64,000 nt of DNA from Microcoleus sp. bin48.metabat.b7b8b9.023 (lineage in GTDB: Bacteria; Cyanobacteriota; Cyanobacteriia; Cyanobacteriales; Microcoleaceae), in NCBI RefSeq assembly GCF_013299185.1, contig NZ_JAAFKG010000011.1, positions 62,001-126,000 of the forward strand. Reading direction: 5' to 3'. Numbering within the stretch: the stretch's first letter is position 1; every line of letters starts with the position of its first letter. The position numbers and the translations under genes were made by a program. The notes below the pieces were generated by a model. It was not told the origin of the DNA, searched no databases, and saw nothing but the letters and a program-made list of their open reading frames with translations. Of the stretch, positions 17,163-26,451 are shown in pieces.

Positions 17163-18602
17163 ATGGACATTCAAGATGTATTACAATGGACAGACGCTCA
17201 GATATTGGCTAAGACGGGAAAACATCTTGATTCCCTACAAAGATGTACATTAGAGCAAGTGTGGCAAGGTCATAAATACCCAGAAATAGCTAAAGCTTGC
17301 AATCGCAGTGAGGATCATATTAAACAGGTTGCCAGGGAATTATGGAAACTTCTCTCTGATATATTGGGAGAAAATGTCAAGAAATCAAATTTTCGCTCTG
17401 CAATGGAAAGGTATGAATTTTCTAAGCTTTCAAATTCCGGTCATTTTAACCTTGTGCAAAAAGGTAACATCAATAACTTCTGCACAGCAACTTCACACCC
17501 TCCAAAAACTCCACAAAACTCACCCTCAATACACACCTCAAATGAAGACAACACCCAACAAAAACCGCGACTCGATTTAAGAGATGCACCGGAGATCAAA
17601 ACCTTCTACAACTACCCCAACTCACCCCTCACCGCCCTCGAAAACTCGATCGCACACCAAAACTGCCGCCTCCTCACCATCACGGGCATGACAGGCACCG
17701 GCAAAAGTGCGATCGCCCGTCACCTCATCCCCCAAATTCAAACTCAATTCGATCGCATCATCTGGCGCAGTCTCCGCACCTCCCCGCCCCTAGAAACAAC
17801 CCTCAAAAACCTGATTCAATTCCTCTCAAATCAAAACCCCCCCAACCCCCCCTTACCAAGGGGGGGCGAAGAGGGGGTTTTCCCCGCCAACACCGATGTT
17901 CAGTTATCAATCCTAATCGAATATTTGCGAGACAATCGCTGTCTCATTATCCTAGATGACGTGCAGCAAATTCTCAGCAGCGGGCAACTTGCAGGAAATT
18001 ATAAACCCGGATATGAAAACTACGGAACCCTATTTAAACTCATCGGCGAAATCCCCCACAACAGTTGCTTAATCCTCAATAGTTGGGAACCACCCTCAGA
18101 CATCCTCACATTTACCGACGACAATTCAGCAGTCTGTTTGTTGCAGTTAACCGGTTTAGGTGAAGCAGCAACAGAAATTCTTAGAGAAAAAGGTTTATTA
18201 GATGAAGAATACTGGCCAGAATTGATTGAGCTTTATCAAGGCAATCCCCTATGGTTAAAATTAGTCGCTCAAACTATAAAAAACTTATTTAGCGGTAGAG
18301 TCTCTCAATATTTAAGTTATCAACCAGTATTTTTAAGCGATGAATTGAGACCCATATTGCAGCACCACTATCAGCGGTTGTCGGAAATCGAAAAACAGGC
18401 TATCGCTCTAATCGGCAATGAAATTGAACCTATTTCGTTTACTCAATTGATGGCAAAATGTCAAGGTTCGCAGGGGGAATTATTTAAAGCAATTCAATCT
18501 TTAGACAGACGGGGAACGATCGCAAAATTGAGCCATGAAACTGAAACGGTTTTCACAATTCCACCCGTGTTAAAACAGTATGTTAAAATGGTGGCAGAAT
18601 AG
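17163..18602 (+). CDS. STAND NTPase: vMAP N-terminal HTH plus NB-ARC-like domain
   Basis: A protein of about 479 residues. Residues 1-85 (MDIQDVLQWTDAQILAKTGK, CNRSEDHIKQVARELWKLL) match the HTH-like N-terminal domain of the vWA-MoxR-associated (vMAP) conflict-system proteins. The NTPase core has Walker A GMTGTGKSAIA and Walker B CLIILDDV, then the ARC/winged-helix region. Cyanobacterial relatives usually continue into WD40 or TPR sensor repeats; here the protein ends at a winged-helix-like segment. NPPNPPLPRGGEEG in the NTPase core is encoded by an intergenic-type palindrome at about 17838-17877. The family suggests signalling or defence. Start ATG 17163 is chosen by family; ATG 17145 is in frame. 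Confidence 0.75.
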   Translation: MDIQDVLQWTDAQILAKTGKHLDSLQRCTLEQVWQGHKYPEIAKACNRSEDHIKQVARELWKLLSDILGENVKKSNFRSAMERYEFSKLSNSGHFNLVQKGNINNFCTATSHPPKTPQNSPSIHTSNEDNTQQKPRLDLRDAPEIKTFYNYPNSPLTALENSIAHQNCRLLTITGMTGTGKSAIARHLIPQIQTQFDRIIWRSLRTSPPLETTLKNLIQFLSNQNPPNPPLPRGGEEGVFPANTDVQLSILIEYLRDNRCLIILDDVQQILSSGQLAGNYKPGYENYGTLFKLIGEIPHNSCLILNSWEPPSDILTFTDDNSAVCLLQLTGLGEAATEILREKGLLDEEYWPELIELYQGNPLWLKLVAQTIKNLFSGRVSQYLSYQPVFLSDELRPILQHHYQRLSEIEKQAIALIGNEIEPISFTQLMAKCQGSQGELFKAIQSLDRRGTIAKLSHETETVFTIPPVLKQYVKMVAE

Positions 18603-18618
18603 ATACCACCTTGATTAT

Positions 18619-18675
18619 TCGGCGGTTAAAACCGCGTCTACACGAACGAAGTCCGCCTGCGCGGACTAAGAAATA
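18619..18675. repeat. Partial palindromic repeat B
   Basis: A left-hand half of the repeat found at 10110: GGCGGTTAAAACCGCGTCTA then TCCGCCTGCGCGGACTAAGA. The right half is missing. Confidence 0.65.
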
Positions 18676-18730
18676 AGAGGAATTTTAACCAGGATTTTGT
18701 ATTAAATATCTAGCTAAAAAAGAGCAAAAT

Positions 18731-19348
18731 ATGACCGCATTTCCTACCAAAGATAAACAAATGCTCACTTTCGATCGATTCATCAAGCAACTTCCCGATG
18801 AAGACGGACGCTATGAACTTGTTAATGGAGAAATTGTTAAAATCTTACCAACAATCAGACTGCACGAAAATGTAGCTGATTTTATTGAAAATACGTTCCA
18901 CGACGAGGAGAAACGCCTCAACCTGAATTACAGGGTATCTGGCCGAATTGTAGTCAGGACTTTCACCTCAAATGGTAAAGAACAAGGCCGCCATCCCGAT
19001 CTTACTGTAGTAGACAAAACTCTCTGGGAGTCGAAGCCCTTCGACTATTCAGCCCTAACTGAACCCCCACAATTAGTTGTAGAAGTTGTCTCTACAAATT
19101 GGGAAGATGATTATATCGACAAGCTGGATGAATATCAGCGGCTGGGAATATCTGAATACTGGATTGTTGATTATTTAGCTTTGGGTAGCAGAAACTATTT
19201 GGGGAATCCGAAAGAACCGACTGTTTTTGTTTACCTGCTCGATGAAAATGGGGTTTATCAAATGACTGCTTACCGAGGAACTGAGCGAATTATCTCCCGA
19301 ACTTTCCCAGAATTAGCATTGACAGCAGAGCTAGTGTTGGATGTATGA
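18731..19348 (+). CDS. Uma2 family PD-(D/E)XK endonuclease
   Basis: A 205-residue Uma2 (DUF820) protein. DGRYELVNGEIV, the HPDLTVVD strand, PPQLVVEVVS and KLDEYQRLGISEYWIVD give the spread catalytic residues of this PD-(D/E)XK fold. Uma2 proteins are very numerous in cyanobacteria and their biological target is unknown; several behave as mobile accessory genes. ATG 18731 is preceded by AGAGCAAAAT. An in-frame ATG lies 10 codons later. All core residues are present. Confidence 0.85.
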   Translation: MTAFPTKDKQMLTFDRFIKQLPDEDGRYELVNGEIVKILPTIRLHENVADFIENTFHDEEKRLNLNYRVSGRIVVRTFTSNGKEQGRHPDLTVVDKTLWESKPFDYSALTEPPQLVVEVVSTNWEDDYIDKLDEYQRLGISEYWIVDYLALGSRNYLGNPKEPTVFVYLLDENGVYQMTAYRGTERIISRTFPELALTAELVLDV

Positions 19349-19390
19349 TATCAAATCTGGTTGCACCGGAATGATAGAGGAGACGGCAAT

Positions 19391-19600
19391 GCCCATTGGT
19401 GTCAACTTAAGCTGTCAGCCCGCCAAGTCCATTAGTCATCCCGTGAGTCCGCCAGGGGTTCAAACCCCTGTCTAATAGCTAAAGTCCTCTCAAAGAGGAC
19501 TCAAGAACTCATTAGTCGTCTTCAGACGACTTTAGCTTTGAGGCAGGGGTTTCAACCCTTGCCGGACTATGGGTTGTACCTTAAGTTGACACCTATGGGC
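19391..19600. mobile_element. MITE-like hairpin element with terminal inverted repeats
   Basis: Outer inverted repeats CCATTGGTGTCAACTTAAG (19393-19411) and CTTAAGTTGACACCTATGG (19580-19598) flank a second, inner inverted repeat of about 40 bp. The inner arms contain GTCCGCCAGGGGTTCAAACC and its partner ending AACCCTTGCCGGAC, and GCTAAAGTC near the apex. No protein is encoded. A single half-end with the same motif (TTTAAGTTGACACTAA) occurs at 26338-26353. This is the structure of a non-autonomous transposable element. Confidence 0.65.
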
Positions 19601-19745
19601 TCTTGGAGTGTCCCTACCCAAAATAATATTGTAGGGACTAAAGCCAAAGAAACCCGGTTTCTCGCAAAAATCTGGTTTGGCGACGAGAAATCTATAAAGA
19701 AACCGGGTTTCTGACCCCGCGCGCAAAGCTTTCTATTAAACTAAA

Positions 19746-20768
19746 CTACGATCGCATCGCCTGTTTTTGCTCAGCCTTCAAATCGCGATTGCTAGCAGCG
19801 GCCAACTCCGCATCCAACAAAGTTTTACCAGTCGCCGCCAAATACACATCATCCAAACTCGGCCGAGATTGAGCAATCCCAAAAGTAGGCAATCCCGCAT
19901 TTTTTAAAGCTTGCTGAATTGTCACCAGCGCGTCGCTTTGCGGTGTTACTACTAAATTTAGAGAATTTCCTTGGGCGGCGTTGACAATCACTTCCTGCAC
20001 GAAAGGCAGAGATTCCATCAGAGTTTTGGCTTTTTCGGCTTCTGCGATCGGCGAAAACTCCCGAATCCGCAAAGTCACCCGATCGCCCCCAACCCGATTT
20101 TTCAACTCCTCCGGCGTCCCCTCAGCAATCACCGTACCTTTGTCAATAATCGCCACGCGATCGGCTAAAGCATCCACTTCTTCGAGATAATGACTCGTAA
20201 TCAAAACCGTCGTACCCTCATCCCGCAAGCGCCGCAGGAAATCCCACACCACCACCCGACTTTCAATATCGAGCCCGACAGTCGGTTCATCCAACACCAA
20301 AACATCCGGCTGGTGCAGCAATCCAGCAGCTAAGTCGAGGCGCTTGCGGATACCCCCGGAATAGGTGCCCGTTTTTTTATTTTCCCACTCCTCCAAACCG
20401 AGGAGTTGCACCATTTTGTCAATCCGCCCTTTAATAGTCTTGCGCGGCAAATGGTAAAGCGCCGCTTGCAATTGCAGGAGTTCGCGCCCTGTCAACACCT
20501 TATCGAGAGCGACTTCTTGGGCGACGTAGCCGAGTTTCTGTCTCGCCATTCTCGGCTGGCTGACTGCTGAAATGCCTGACACTTCAATACGTCCGCTATC
20601 AGGCGAACTCAAGGTACAAAGTACCCGCAGGGTTGTGGTTTTGCCTGCACCGTTGGGGCCTAGCAAACCAAATATTTCCCCCGGTTCTACCTTGAAGGAA
20701 ACATCTTTAACGGCTTCTACAGTGCCGTAGCGTTTCTGAAGATTTTCAATTAAAACGGCGGGAGCCAT
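19746..20768 (-). CDS. DrrA-type ABC transporter ATPase
   Basis: A 340-residue ATPase of the daunorubicin-resistance (DrrA) branch. Walker A is LLGPNGAGKTTTLR, the signature YSGGIRKRLD, Walker B VLVLDEPTVGLD and the H-loop LITSHYLEEVD. A C-terminal domain of about 100 residues ends with DDVYLAATGKTL, typical of DrrA. The start ATG 20768 (MAPAVLIENLQKRYG) fits the family; 62 further upstream codons are non-homologous. Its partner is probably the ABC-2 permease at 13660-14550, displaced by accessory DNA. The exported substrate is unknown. Confidence 0.9.
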   Translation of the reverse strand: MAPAVLIENLQKRYGTVEAVKDVSFKVEPGEIFGLLGPNGAGKTTTLRVLCTLSSPDSGRIEVSGISAVSQPRMARQKLGYVAQEVALDKVLTGRELLQLQAALYHLPRKTIKGRIDKMVQLLGLEEWENKKTGTYSGGIRKRLDLAAGLLHQPDVLVLDEPTVGLDIESRVVVWDFLRRLRDEGTTVLITSHYLEEVDALADRVAIIDKGTVIAEGTPEELKNRVGGDRVTLRIREFSPIAEAEKAKTLMESLPFVQEVIVNAAQGNSLNLVVTPQSDALVTIQQALKNAGLPTFGIAQSRPSLDDVYLAATGKTLLDAELAAASNRDLKAEQKQAMRS

Positions 20769-21592
20769 ATATTTTAAGGATGAACTGGTTGTTAATATTT
20801 TGACACTTCTGGGCTTAATTTGCCGGAATGGGCGATCGCACGTTCCGACTTCCTGTGCTTGTGGCGATCGCACATTCCGACTCAACCCGAAACTGCTGAT
20901 TGTTTTGATTTTCGATCGCGGTTTAAAACTTTTCAACTCGATCGCGGTTCCCAACCCCCAGCACCCTCAGTCTTTTCTAGTCTCAAATATCAACTTTTCT
21001 AGCAACCGCCTTGGATGGTTAAGATGTTCTTAATTACTACTAAAAACATTAGGTTCGATTCCATCTCCACTCTACATTCTACCCTCTTACTGATAAGCTG
21101 TTCGACATTCAAAGTGCACTATTTGTGGCTCAGACCTCATGCTGTAAAGGGTTCAAACCATAAATTTAAATGACTAACAGTTTATCCGTTACATCCCTTA
21201 CAAAATCCGTTGCCGAACTTCCTTCTTCTATTACCTCCAAACAAGTATGAGTTTTGAGTTAATTCTAACTTGGAAGTTAGCAACTCAAAACTCATATTTT
21301 TTAAACAAGTAGAGATGCACCCGAAACCTGTTATTTTATAATTATCTCTACTTCTAGGCGGATGTCGATCGCAATTAGAATCATTAACACCGATCTCCAA
21401 ACATTAAACTGTCGCTTAAAAACACGGAAAACTTCCCTAAGTGGCAAGTTCTAATTTTATCCAGTTTGCAAAAGAATGTAACTTTAGGCCCATGTTCTAT
21501 ACCCCGATAATCATCAGTCATTACCAATTCTTTAAGCGAAAATTGAAAAGGCTATGAACTTCTTTCTCGCTCGGGGGTTGGGTGCTGGGTCT
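20769..21592. other. 824-bp region without a convincing gene
   Basis: Bases 20840-20980 contain several GCGATCGCA sites. Around 21102-21125 lies AAGCTGTTCGACATTCAAAG, related to the arm of the hairpin element at 48578. A terminator-like double hairpin lies at 21247-21301. The promoter of the ABC ATPase gene must lie within the first part. No protein with family support is visible. Confidence 0.5.
21247..21301 (+). terminator. Double-stem terminator-like hairpin
   Basis: ATGAGTTTTGAGTT pairs perfectly with AACTCAAAACTCAT, and the loop holds a second stem CTAACT/AGTTAG. It is followed by ATTTTTT. No upstream gene on this strand is evident. The same outer stem (TGAGTTTTGAGTT) forms the hairpin at 39403-39451, so this is also a dispersed repeat. 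Confidence 0.55.
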
Positions 21593-21781
21593 TTAATCGA
21601 CAATTTTCACCCAACCGCGACGCACATTGTACAGCAGTCGGTTGATGATGGCATACTCATCTTCATTCAGGGTTCTTTCTAAGAGTGCGGATCTTAGCTG
21701 TCTCCGGTCGTGGCGAGTCACGACACTAGAGAACATGACCTGACCAAATAATTCTTCGAGCGTCATTTGGGAAACGGACAT
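21593..21781 (-). CDS. Small conserved cyanobacterial protein
   Basis: A 62-residue helical protein (MSVSQMTLEELFGQVMFSSV, then LNEDEYAIINRLLYNVRRG). ATG 21781 has a near-perfect Shine-Dalgarno sequence (AGGAGG 7 nt upstream), which supports a genuinely translated gene. Short proteins with this pattern recur in cyanobacteria, but the function is unknown. It stands alone, with gene-free DNA on both sides. Confidence 0.75.
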   Translation of the reverse strand: MSVSQMTLEELFGQVMFSSVVTRHDRRQLRSALLERTLNEDEYAIINRLLYNVRRGWVKIVD

Positions 21782-22182
21782 GATAAACCTCCTAGTTGAT
21801 TGAGAGATATTAAAATATTACAGGCTGATCGTAGTCCTATTATGCTCTGTCCGATCGCCGATTCCTGCGATCGAAAACATTGACACGGTGTGATTTATAG
21901 GCTAAAAATTTGTGACTGAGACTTAGACGCTCAGTGACTCGGATCTTTTAAATTCGTGATGCTTGTCACAAATGTTGACAGTTGACAGTTGACAGTTGAT
22001 CGAGGGCAGAAGGCAGAGGGGAGAGGTTCGAGGGAAGAAGGCCGATCGACTGTTCGTAGTGTGGACTTTAGTCCGCATCAATTTCTGCGGACTAAAGTCC
22101 ACACGTGCGTTCCTTACTTATTGCGGTCAATTGACCGGACATGACATCAATCCCCTCATCATCCCGTCTGCCAATTTTGCAG
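21782..22182. other. 400-bp repeat-bearing spacer
   Basis: Contains three tandem TTGACAG units (21975-21999), a dispersed motif also seen at 42838 and 51006. A hairpin repeat follows at 22054-22111 (GTGTGGACTTTAGTCCGC and GCGGACTAAAGTCCACAC). No gene is seen. Confidence 0.6.
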
Positions 22183-23106
22183 CTAATTGAGGCACCGGTC
22201 AATAGTCGCTACAACCGACTCGGCCAACTCTTGCAGCGCGTAACCGCCCTCCAAACCGAAGGCGATGCGACGGGTGATTTGCAGGCAATATCCCGTGAAA
22301 GTACCGAAATCTGACGGCGCCAGATTCATGCTAGCCAGCGGATCCGAGGCTATTGCGTCGTAACCGGCGCTGACAATCAACAAATCCGGTTCAAAATTTG
22401 ACAAAAACGGCACGACAAGAGATTCAAAGGCGCTCAGGTATTCAGCTATGCCGCCACCCGGATACAGGGGAATATTCAGCACGTTGTTGTAGGCGCCTTG
22501 CTCGTCAGCATCTCCGGTTCCCGGATAGCAGGGAGATTGGTGCAAGGAACAGTAGGCAATTTGCCTGCTGTTTTCCACCAAAGATTGAGTGCCGTTGCCG
22601 TGGTGCACGTCCCAGTCTAGGATGGCGACGCGGTTGATTCCCGGCTGTTCCAAGGCATAGCGAGCTGCGATCGCAGCGTTGGAAAACAAGCAAAATCCCA
22701 TCGCACGGCTGTTTTCGGCGTGGTGTCCCGGCGGCCTGGCGATCGTAAAAGCTGGTTCGTTGGTTGCTAAAACTCGATCGACCCCATCGAGCCAAGCACT
22801 CACCGCCAGCAGCGCTACGTCGTAACTTTCAGCAGAAATCGGCGTGTCACCGTCGAGGTAGCCGCCTCCACGATTAGCCAAATGTTCGACTTCTTTGATG
22901 TATCTTGGCGCGTGAACTTTTTTGATTGCTGACAACAGTTCTAGTTCGCGCTGCGCCACTGGCGTCGGCAGTTGCCACTCAATGCGATCGGCCCAGGGAG
23001 CAGCTTTCAGAGCCTTGACGATCGCCGTCAAACGTTCTGGTCGCTCTGGGTGAAGCATTCCAGTCTTGTGCAGCAAAAAATCTTCGGAATAGATGACGGG
23101 TAGCAT
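22183..23106 (-). CDS. Histone deacetylase family protein
   Basis: A 307-residue zinc-dependent deacetylase of the class II / acetoin-utilisation family. The catalytic His pair lies in RPPGHHAE (His128, His129), the zinc ligands in DWDVHHGNGT (Asp166, His168) and a further Asp in SAGYDAIASDPL, with the C-terminal glycine-rich loop LEGGYAL. Bacterial members deacetylate small molecules, polyamines or proteins; the substrate here is unknown. The length is full. The start is ATG 23106. Confidence 0.9.
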   Translation of the reverse strand: MLPVIYSEDFLLHKTGMLHPERPERLTAIVKALKAAPWADRIEWQLPTPVAQRELELLSAIKKVHAPRYIKEVEHLANRGGGYLDGDTPISAESYDVALLAVSAWLDGVDRVLATNEPAFTIARPPGHHAENSRAMGFCLFSNAAIAARYALEQPGINRVAILDWDVHHGNGTQSLVENSRQIAYCSLHQSPCYPGTGDADEQGAYNNVLNIPLYPGGGIAEYLSAFESLVVPFLSNFEPDLLIVSAGYDAIASDPLASMNLAPSDFGTFTGYCLQITRRIAFGLEGGYALQELAESVVATIDRCLN

Positions 23107-23503
23107 CGGCTGATTTTAGATTTTAGATTTTGGATTTTAGATTTTTAGTTTGCTTTAAGAAAGCCTTCGGTTTTGTGAAATTAAAATTGCGATCGGGCCA
23201 CCATTTTGATTTTTTATATAGCCCTCAAAAAAACTCACCAAAGCATGAAACCCGACCGCCTAAAAAAACCTTTCTAGCTTTTGCCAATTGATGACTAAAT
23301 CACCAACTGCTTTCCTTACGAATTTCCCTTGTTTCGTCCCTTAATTTTTCTGCCAACTTTCCCATAAAGTTAAGGGCAAATTGTGATATAATTTTAGGAG
23401 TAATTTGCAATATTTGGCAGCTCAACTGAATCCAGATCGATTTTATCGCATTTTTGGGATTTATAGCGGTCAAATTTAAAGTTTTAGCGGAGTTTTTCAA
23501 CCT
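23107..23503. other. Intergenic region between divergent HDAC and gyrA genes
   Basis: Begins with TTTTAGATT direct repeats (23113-23145), a dispersed simple repeat also at 44230, 45510 and 61200. The rest is AT-rich and must hold the gyrA promoter. No gene or structured RNA is recognised. Confidence 0.5.
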
Positions 23504-26203
23504 ATGAGTATCTCTGAGTCGCGGATAATCCCGACGGATCTGGGTGGTGAGATGTCCCGATCGTACTTGGAATACGCCATGAGCGTCATAGTCGGTCGGG
23601 CGCTACCAGATGCTAGGGACGGTCTCAAGCCCGTTCACCGACGCATTCTCTACGCCATGAACGAATTGGGCTTGACTCCCGATCGACCATTCCGCAAATG
23701 CGCCCGCGTCGTCGGGGAGGTGCTGGGCAAGTATCACCCGCACGGAGATACAGCAGTTTACGACGCCCTGGTGCGGATGGCTCAAGATTTCTCCATGCGC
23801 GAACGCCTGATCAACGGCCACGGCAACTTCGGCTCCGTTGACAACGACCCGCCCGCTGCCATGCGGTACACCGAATGTCGCCTCACAGCCCTGACGAGCG
23901 ACTCCATGCTGCGCGACATCGACTGCGAAACAGTAGATTTCGGCGACAACTTCGACGGTTCCCAACAAGAACCCCTCGTACTCCCCGCACGCATCCCCCA
24001 AATTTTGCTCAACGGTTCCTCCGGGATTGCCGTCGGGATGGCAACCAACATTCCGCCGCACAACTTGGGCGAAATAATCGACGGTTTCTTAGCCCTAATC
24101 CACAATCCAGGAATTACCGACCTGGAATTGATGCAGTACATCCCCGGCCCAGACTTTCCCACCGGCGGGCAAATTCTCGGCAGAGGCGGCATTCGCGATG
24201 CTTACACCACCGGGCGCGGCTCGATTACAATGCGCGGAGTCGCCGGCATTGAAACCATCGAACACGCCGGCCGCCCCGACAAAGAAGCAATTATTATCAC
24301 CGAATTGCCTTACCAAACAAACAAGGCAGCGTTAATTGAGAAAATTGCCGAACTGGTAAACGACAAAAGATTAGATGGGATTTCCGACATTCGCGACGAA
24401 AGCGATAGAGACGGAATGCGGATCGTGATCGAACTCAAACGCGACGCCTATCCCCGCGTCGTCCTCAACAACCTCTACAAACAAACACCGCTCCAATCAA
24501 ATTTTGGAGCCAATATGTTAGCGCTAGTAAACGGGGAACCCCAACTACTGACGCTCTCACAATTCCTCAATGTCTTCCTAGACTTCCGCATTGAGACAAT
24601 TACTCGCCGGACTCAATACGAACTCCGCAAAGCAGAAGAACGCGACCATCTCCTGCAAGGCTTATTAATTGCCCTAGACAATTTAGATGCCATTATTCAC
24701 CTAATTCGTGCCGCTGCCGACTCCGCCGCTGCCAAACAAGAATTGATCGATAATTACGGTCTTTCCGAACAACAATCTGATGCAATCCTGCAAATGCAAC
24801 TGCGGCGTTTGACAGCATTAGAAGCGCAAAAGATTCAGCAAGAACACGAAGAACTTCGCACTAAAATCGCCGATTTGGAAGATATCTTAGCGCGTCGGGA
24901 ACGCATCTTAGAAATCGCCGAAGTCGAAGCACTCGAAATCAAAACCAAAATCGCTACTCCCAGGCGCAGTATCATCGAACACGCCGAAGGAGAAATCGAT
25001 GAAAGAGATTTAATTGCCAACGAACAAGCAATTATTCTGATCACAGAGCAAGGCTACATCAAGCGGATGCCTGTCAGCACTTTCGAGGCCCAAAGTCGCG
25101 CTACTCGCGGCAAAGCAGGCGCGAAAATGAAGGAAGATGACGGAGTAGAACATTTCCTTTCCTGTTGCGATCACGATAGCGTTTTGTTCTTTAGCGATCG
25201 GGGCGTAGTTTACTCTGTCAAAGCTTATCAAATTCCCGTTTGTTCCCGCACGGCTCGCGGTACTCCCGTGGTACAACTGCTGCCGATTCCTATAGAAGAA
25301 AAAATCACTTCTATGGTGTCAGTTACAGAATTCACCAGCGAAGAATACTTGGTGATGTTGACTCGCGGCGGCTACATCAAGAAAACCGCACTTTCAGCTT
25401 TTGGCAACATCCGCACTAACGGATTAATCGCGATTTCTCTAGAAGAAGGCGATCAATTGCGTTGGGTGCGGAGAGCAAGAGTTGGTGACAGCATTATCAT
25501 CGGTACGCGCCAAGGTATGGCGATTCACTTCCGCACCAATCACGAGCAGTTGCGTCCGGTTGGCCGCGCGACTCGGGGTGTGAAATCAATGAAATTGCGA
25601 TCGGGCGATGAGTTGATCAGCATGGACATCTTGCCAAGTTCCATTGTTGCCGAAATTGCTGACACAGAAGATTCAGAATTGGAAGGAACAGAAGTTGCTC
25701 TCTTAGAAACGGGCGAATCGGAATTTGAAGGAGCCGAAATTGCTGAAGATGTGGAATTGGAAGACGAAGAATTAGAACTGGATGCTGAGGAAGTTGAAGG
25801 CGAAGATGCCGAAGAAATTCCCGCCGTTAGCAGCGAAGTTCCTAGCGTTTTGGTCATCACCACCAACGGTTACGGCAAGCGAGTTCCTGTTTCTCAATTC
25901 CGCCTCCAAAGACGTGCTGGCAAGGGATTGACTGCTACTAAATTCAAGTCGAAGAAAGGTAAGGATCAGGTAGCAGCGCTGCGAATTGTCAACGCAGATG
26001 ACGAATTGATGATTATTACCAACCGAGGTATTATTATCCGTCAAGCTGTGAGTGCAATTTCCACGCAATCGCGTACTGCAACGGGTGTGCGGGTGCAACG
26101 CTTGGATGAGGATGATTCGATCGTAGCTGTGGCTTTGGTGCCGGCTTCGGGTGAGGAATCGATCGAAGAAGCGCAATCTGAGGAAGCGGTAGAAGAGTCC
26201 TAA
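23504..26203 (+). CDS. gyrA: DNA gyrase subunit A
   Basis: An 899-residue type IIA topoisomerase subunit that breaks and rejoins DNA to introduce negative supercoils. The catalytic Tyr is at 122 ([10 protein letters not shown]), and the quinolone-resistance region [10 protein letters not shown] has Thr at position 83, where E. coli has Ser. The C-terminal beta-pinwheel repeats are clear ([43 protein letters not shown]). An acidic insert at about residues 721-777 lies between blades. The cyanobacterial box [10 protein letters not shown] replaces the classical QRRGGKG. Start ATG 23504 has a weak GCGGAG upstream. Confidence 0.95.
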   Translation: MSISESRIIPTDLGGEMSRSYLEYAMSVIVGRALPDARDGLKPVHRRILYAMNELGLTPDRPFRKCARVVGEVLGKYHPHGDTAVYDALVRMAQDFSMRERLINGHGNFGSVDNDPPAAMRYTECRLTALTSDSMLRDIDCETVDFGDNFDGSQQEPLVLPARIPQILLNGSSGIAVGMATNIPPHNLGEIIDGFLALIHNPGITDLELMQYIPGPDFPTGGQILGRGGIRDAYTTGRGSITMRGVAGIETIEHAGRPDKEAIIITELPYQTNKAALIEKIAELVNDKRLDGISDIRDESDRDGMRIVIELKRDAYPRVVLNNLYKQTPLQSNFGANMLALVNGEPQLLTLSQFLNVFLDFRIETITRRTQYELRKAEERDHLLQGLLIALDNLDAIIHLIRAAADSAAAKQELIDNYGLSEQQSDAILQMQLRRLTALEAQKIQQEHEELRTKIADLEDILARRERILEIAEVEALEIKTKIATPRRSIIEHAEGEIDERDLIANEQAIILITEQGYIKRMPVSTFEAQSRATRGKAGAKMKEDDGVEHFLSCCDHDSVLFFSDRGVVYSVKAYQIPVCSRTARGTPVVQLLPIPIEEKITSMVSVTEFTSEEYLVMLTRGGYIKKTALSAFGNIRTNGLIAISLEEGDQLRWVRRARVGDSIIIGTRQGMAIHFRTNHEQLRPVGRATRGVKSMKLRSGDELISMDILPSSIVAEIADTEDSELEGTEVALLETGESEFEGAEIAEDVELEDEELELDAEEVEGEDAEEIPAVSSEVPSVLVITTNGYGKRVPVSQFRLQRRAGKGLTATKFKSKKGKDQVAALRIVNADDELMIITNRGIIIRQAVSAISTQSRTATGVRVQRLDEDDSIVAVALVPASGEESIEEAQSEEAVEES

Positions 26204-26239
26204 GTTAATAGTTTGTAGGGTGTGCTGCGGTGCACCTTA

Positions 26240-26360
26240 CTGCTTTTTAAGGTACGTTGTTGGGCTTTAGCCCTCTTTCCTAGTCTTATAAAGAGGGCTA
26301 AAGCCCAACAACGTACCTAATTTGTCTGACGACTGACTTTAAGTTGACACTAATGTGCAA
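26240..26360. repeat. Palindromic repeat C and a MITE half-end
   Basis: GGTACGTTGTTGGGCTTTAG and its complement CTAAAGCCCAACAACGTACC (26251-26318) form a long hairpin downstream of gyrA. It is followed at 26338 by TTTAAGTTGACACTAA, which matches the terminal repeat of the element at 19391. Repeat C also occurs at about 62-86 and 30626-30693. Confidence 0.7.
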
Positions 26361-26451
26361 TTCCATGTGCGGCACTTCAATCATTGACAATTGACACAAT
26401 AATTGCTATAGCATAATATAAGCATAAAGTTAATAGTAAAAGTCTGTAAAA

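Noticed and set aside
21040-21085. GGTTCGATTCC, a T-arm-like sequence suggesting a tRNA
   Set aside because: No acceptor, D-arm or anticodon arm can be built upstream.
21182-21400. 72-codon open frame on the minus strand
   Set aside because: It runs through the double-hairpin palindrome, has no ribosome binding site and its composition is unlike a protein.
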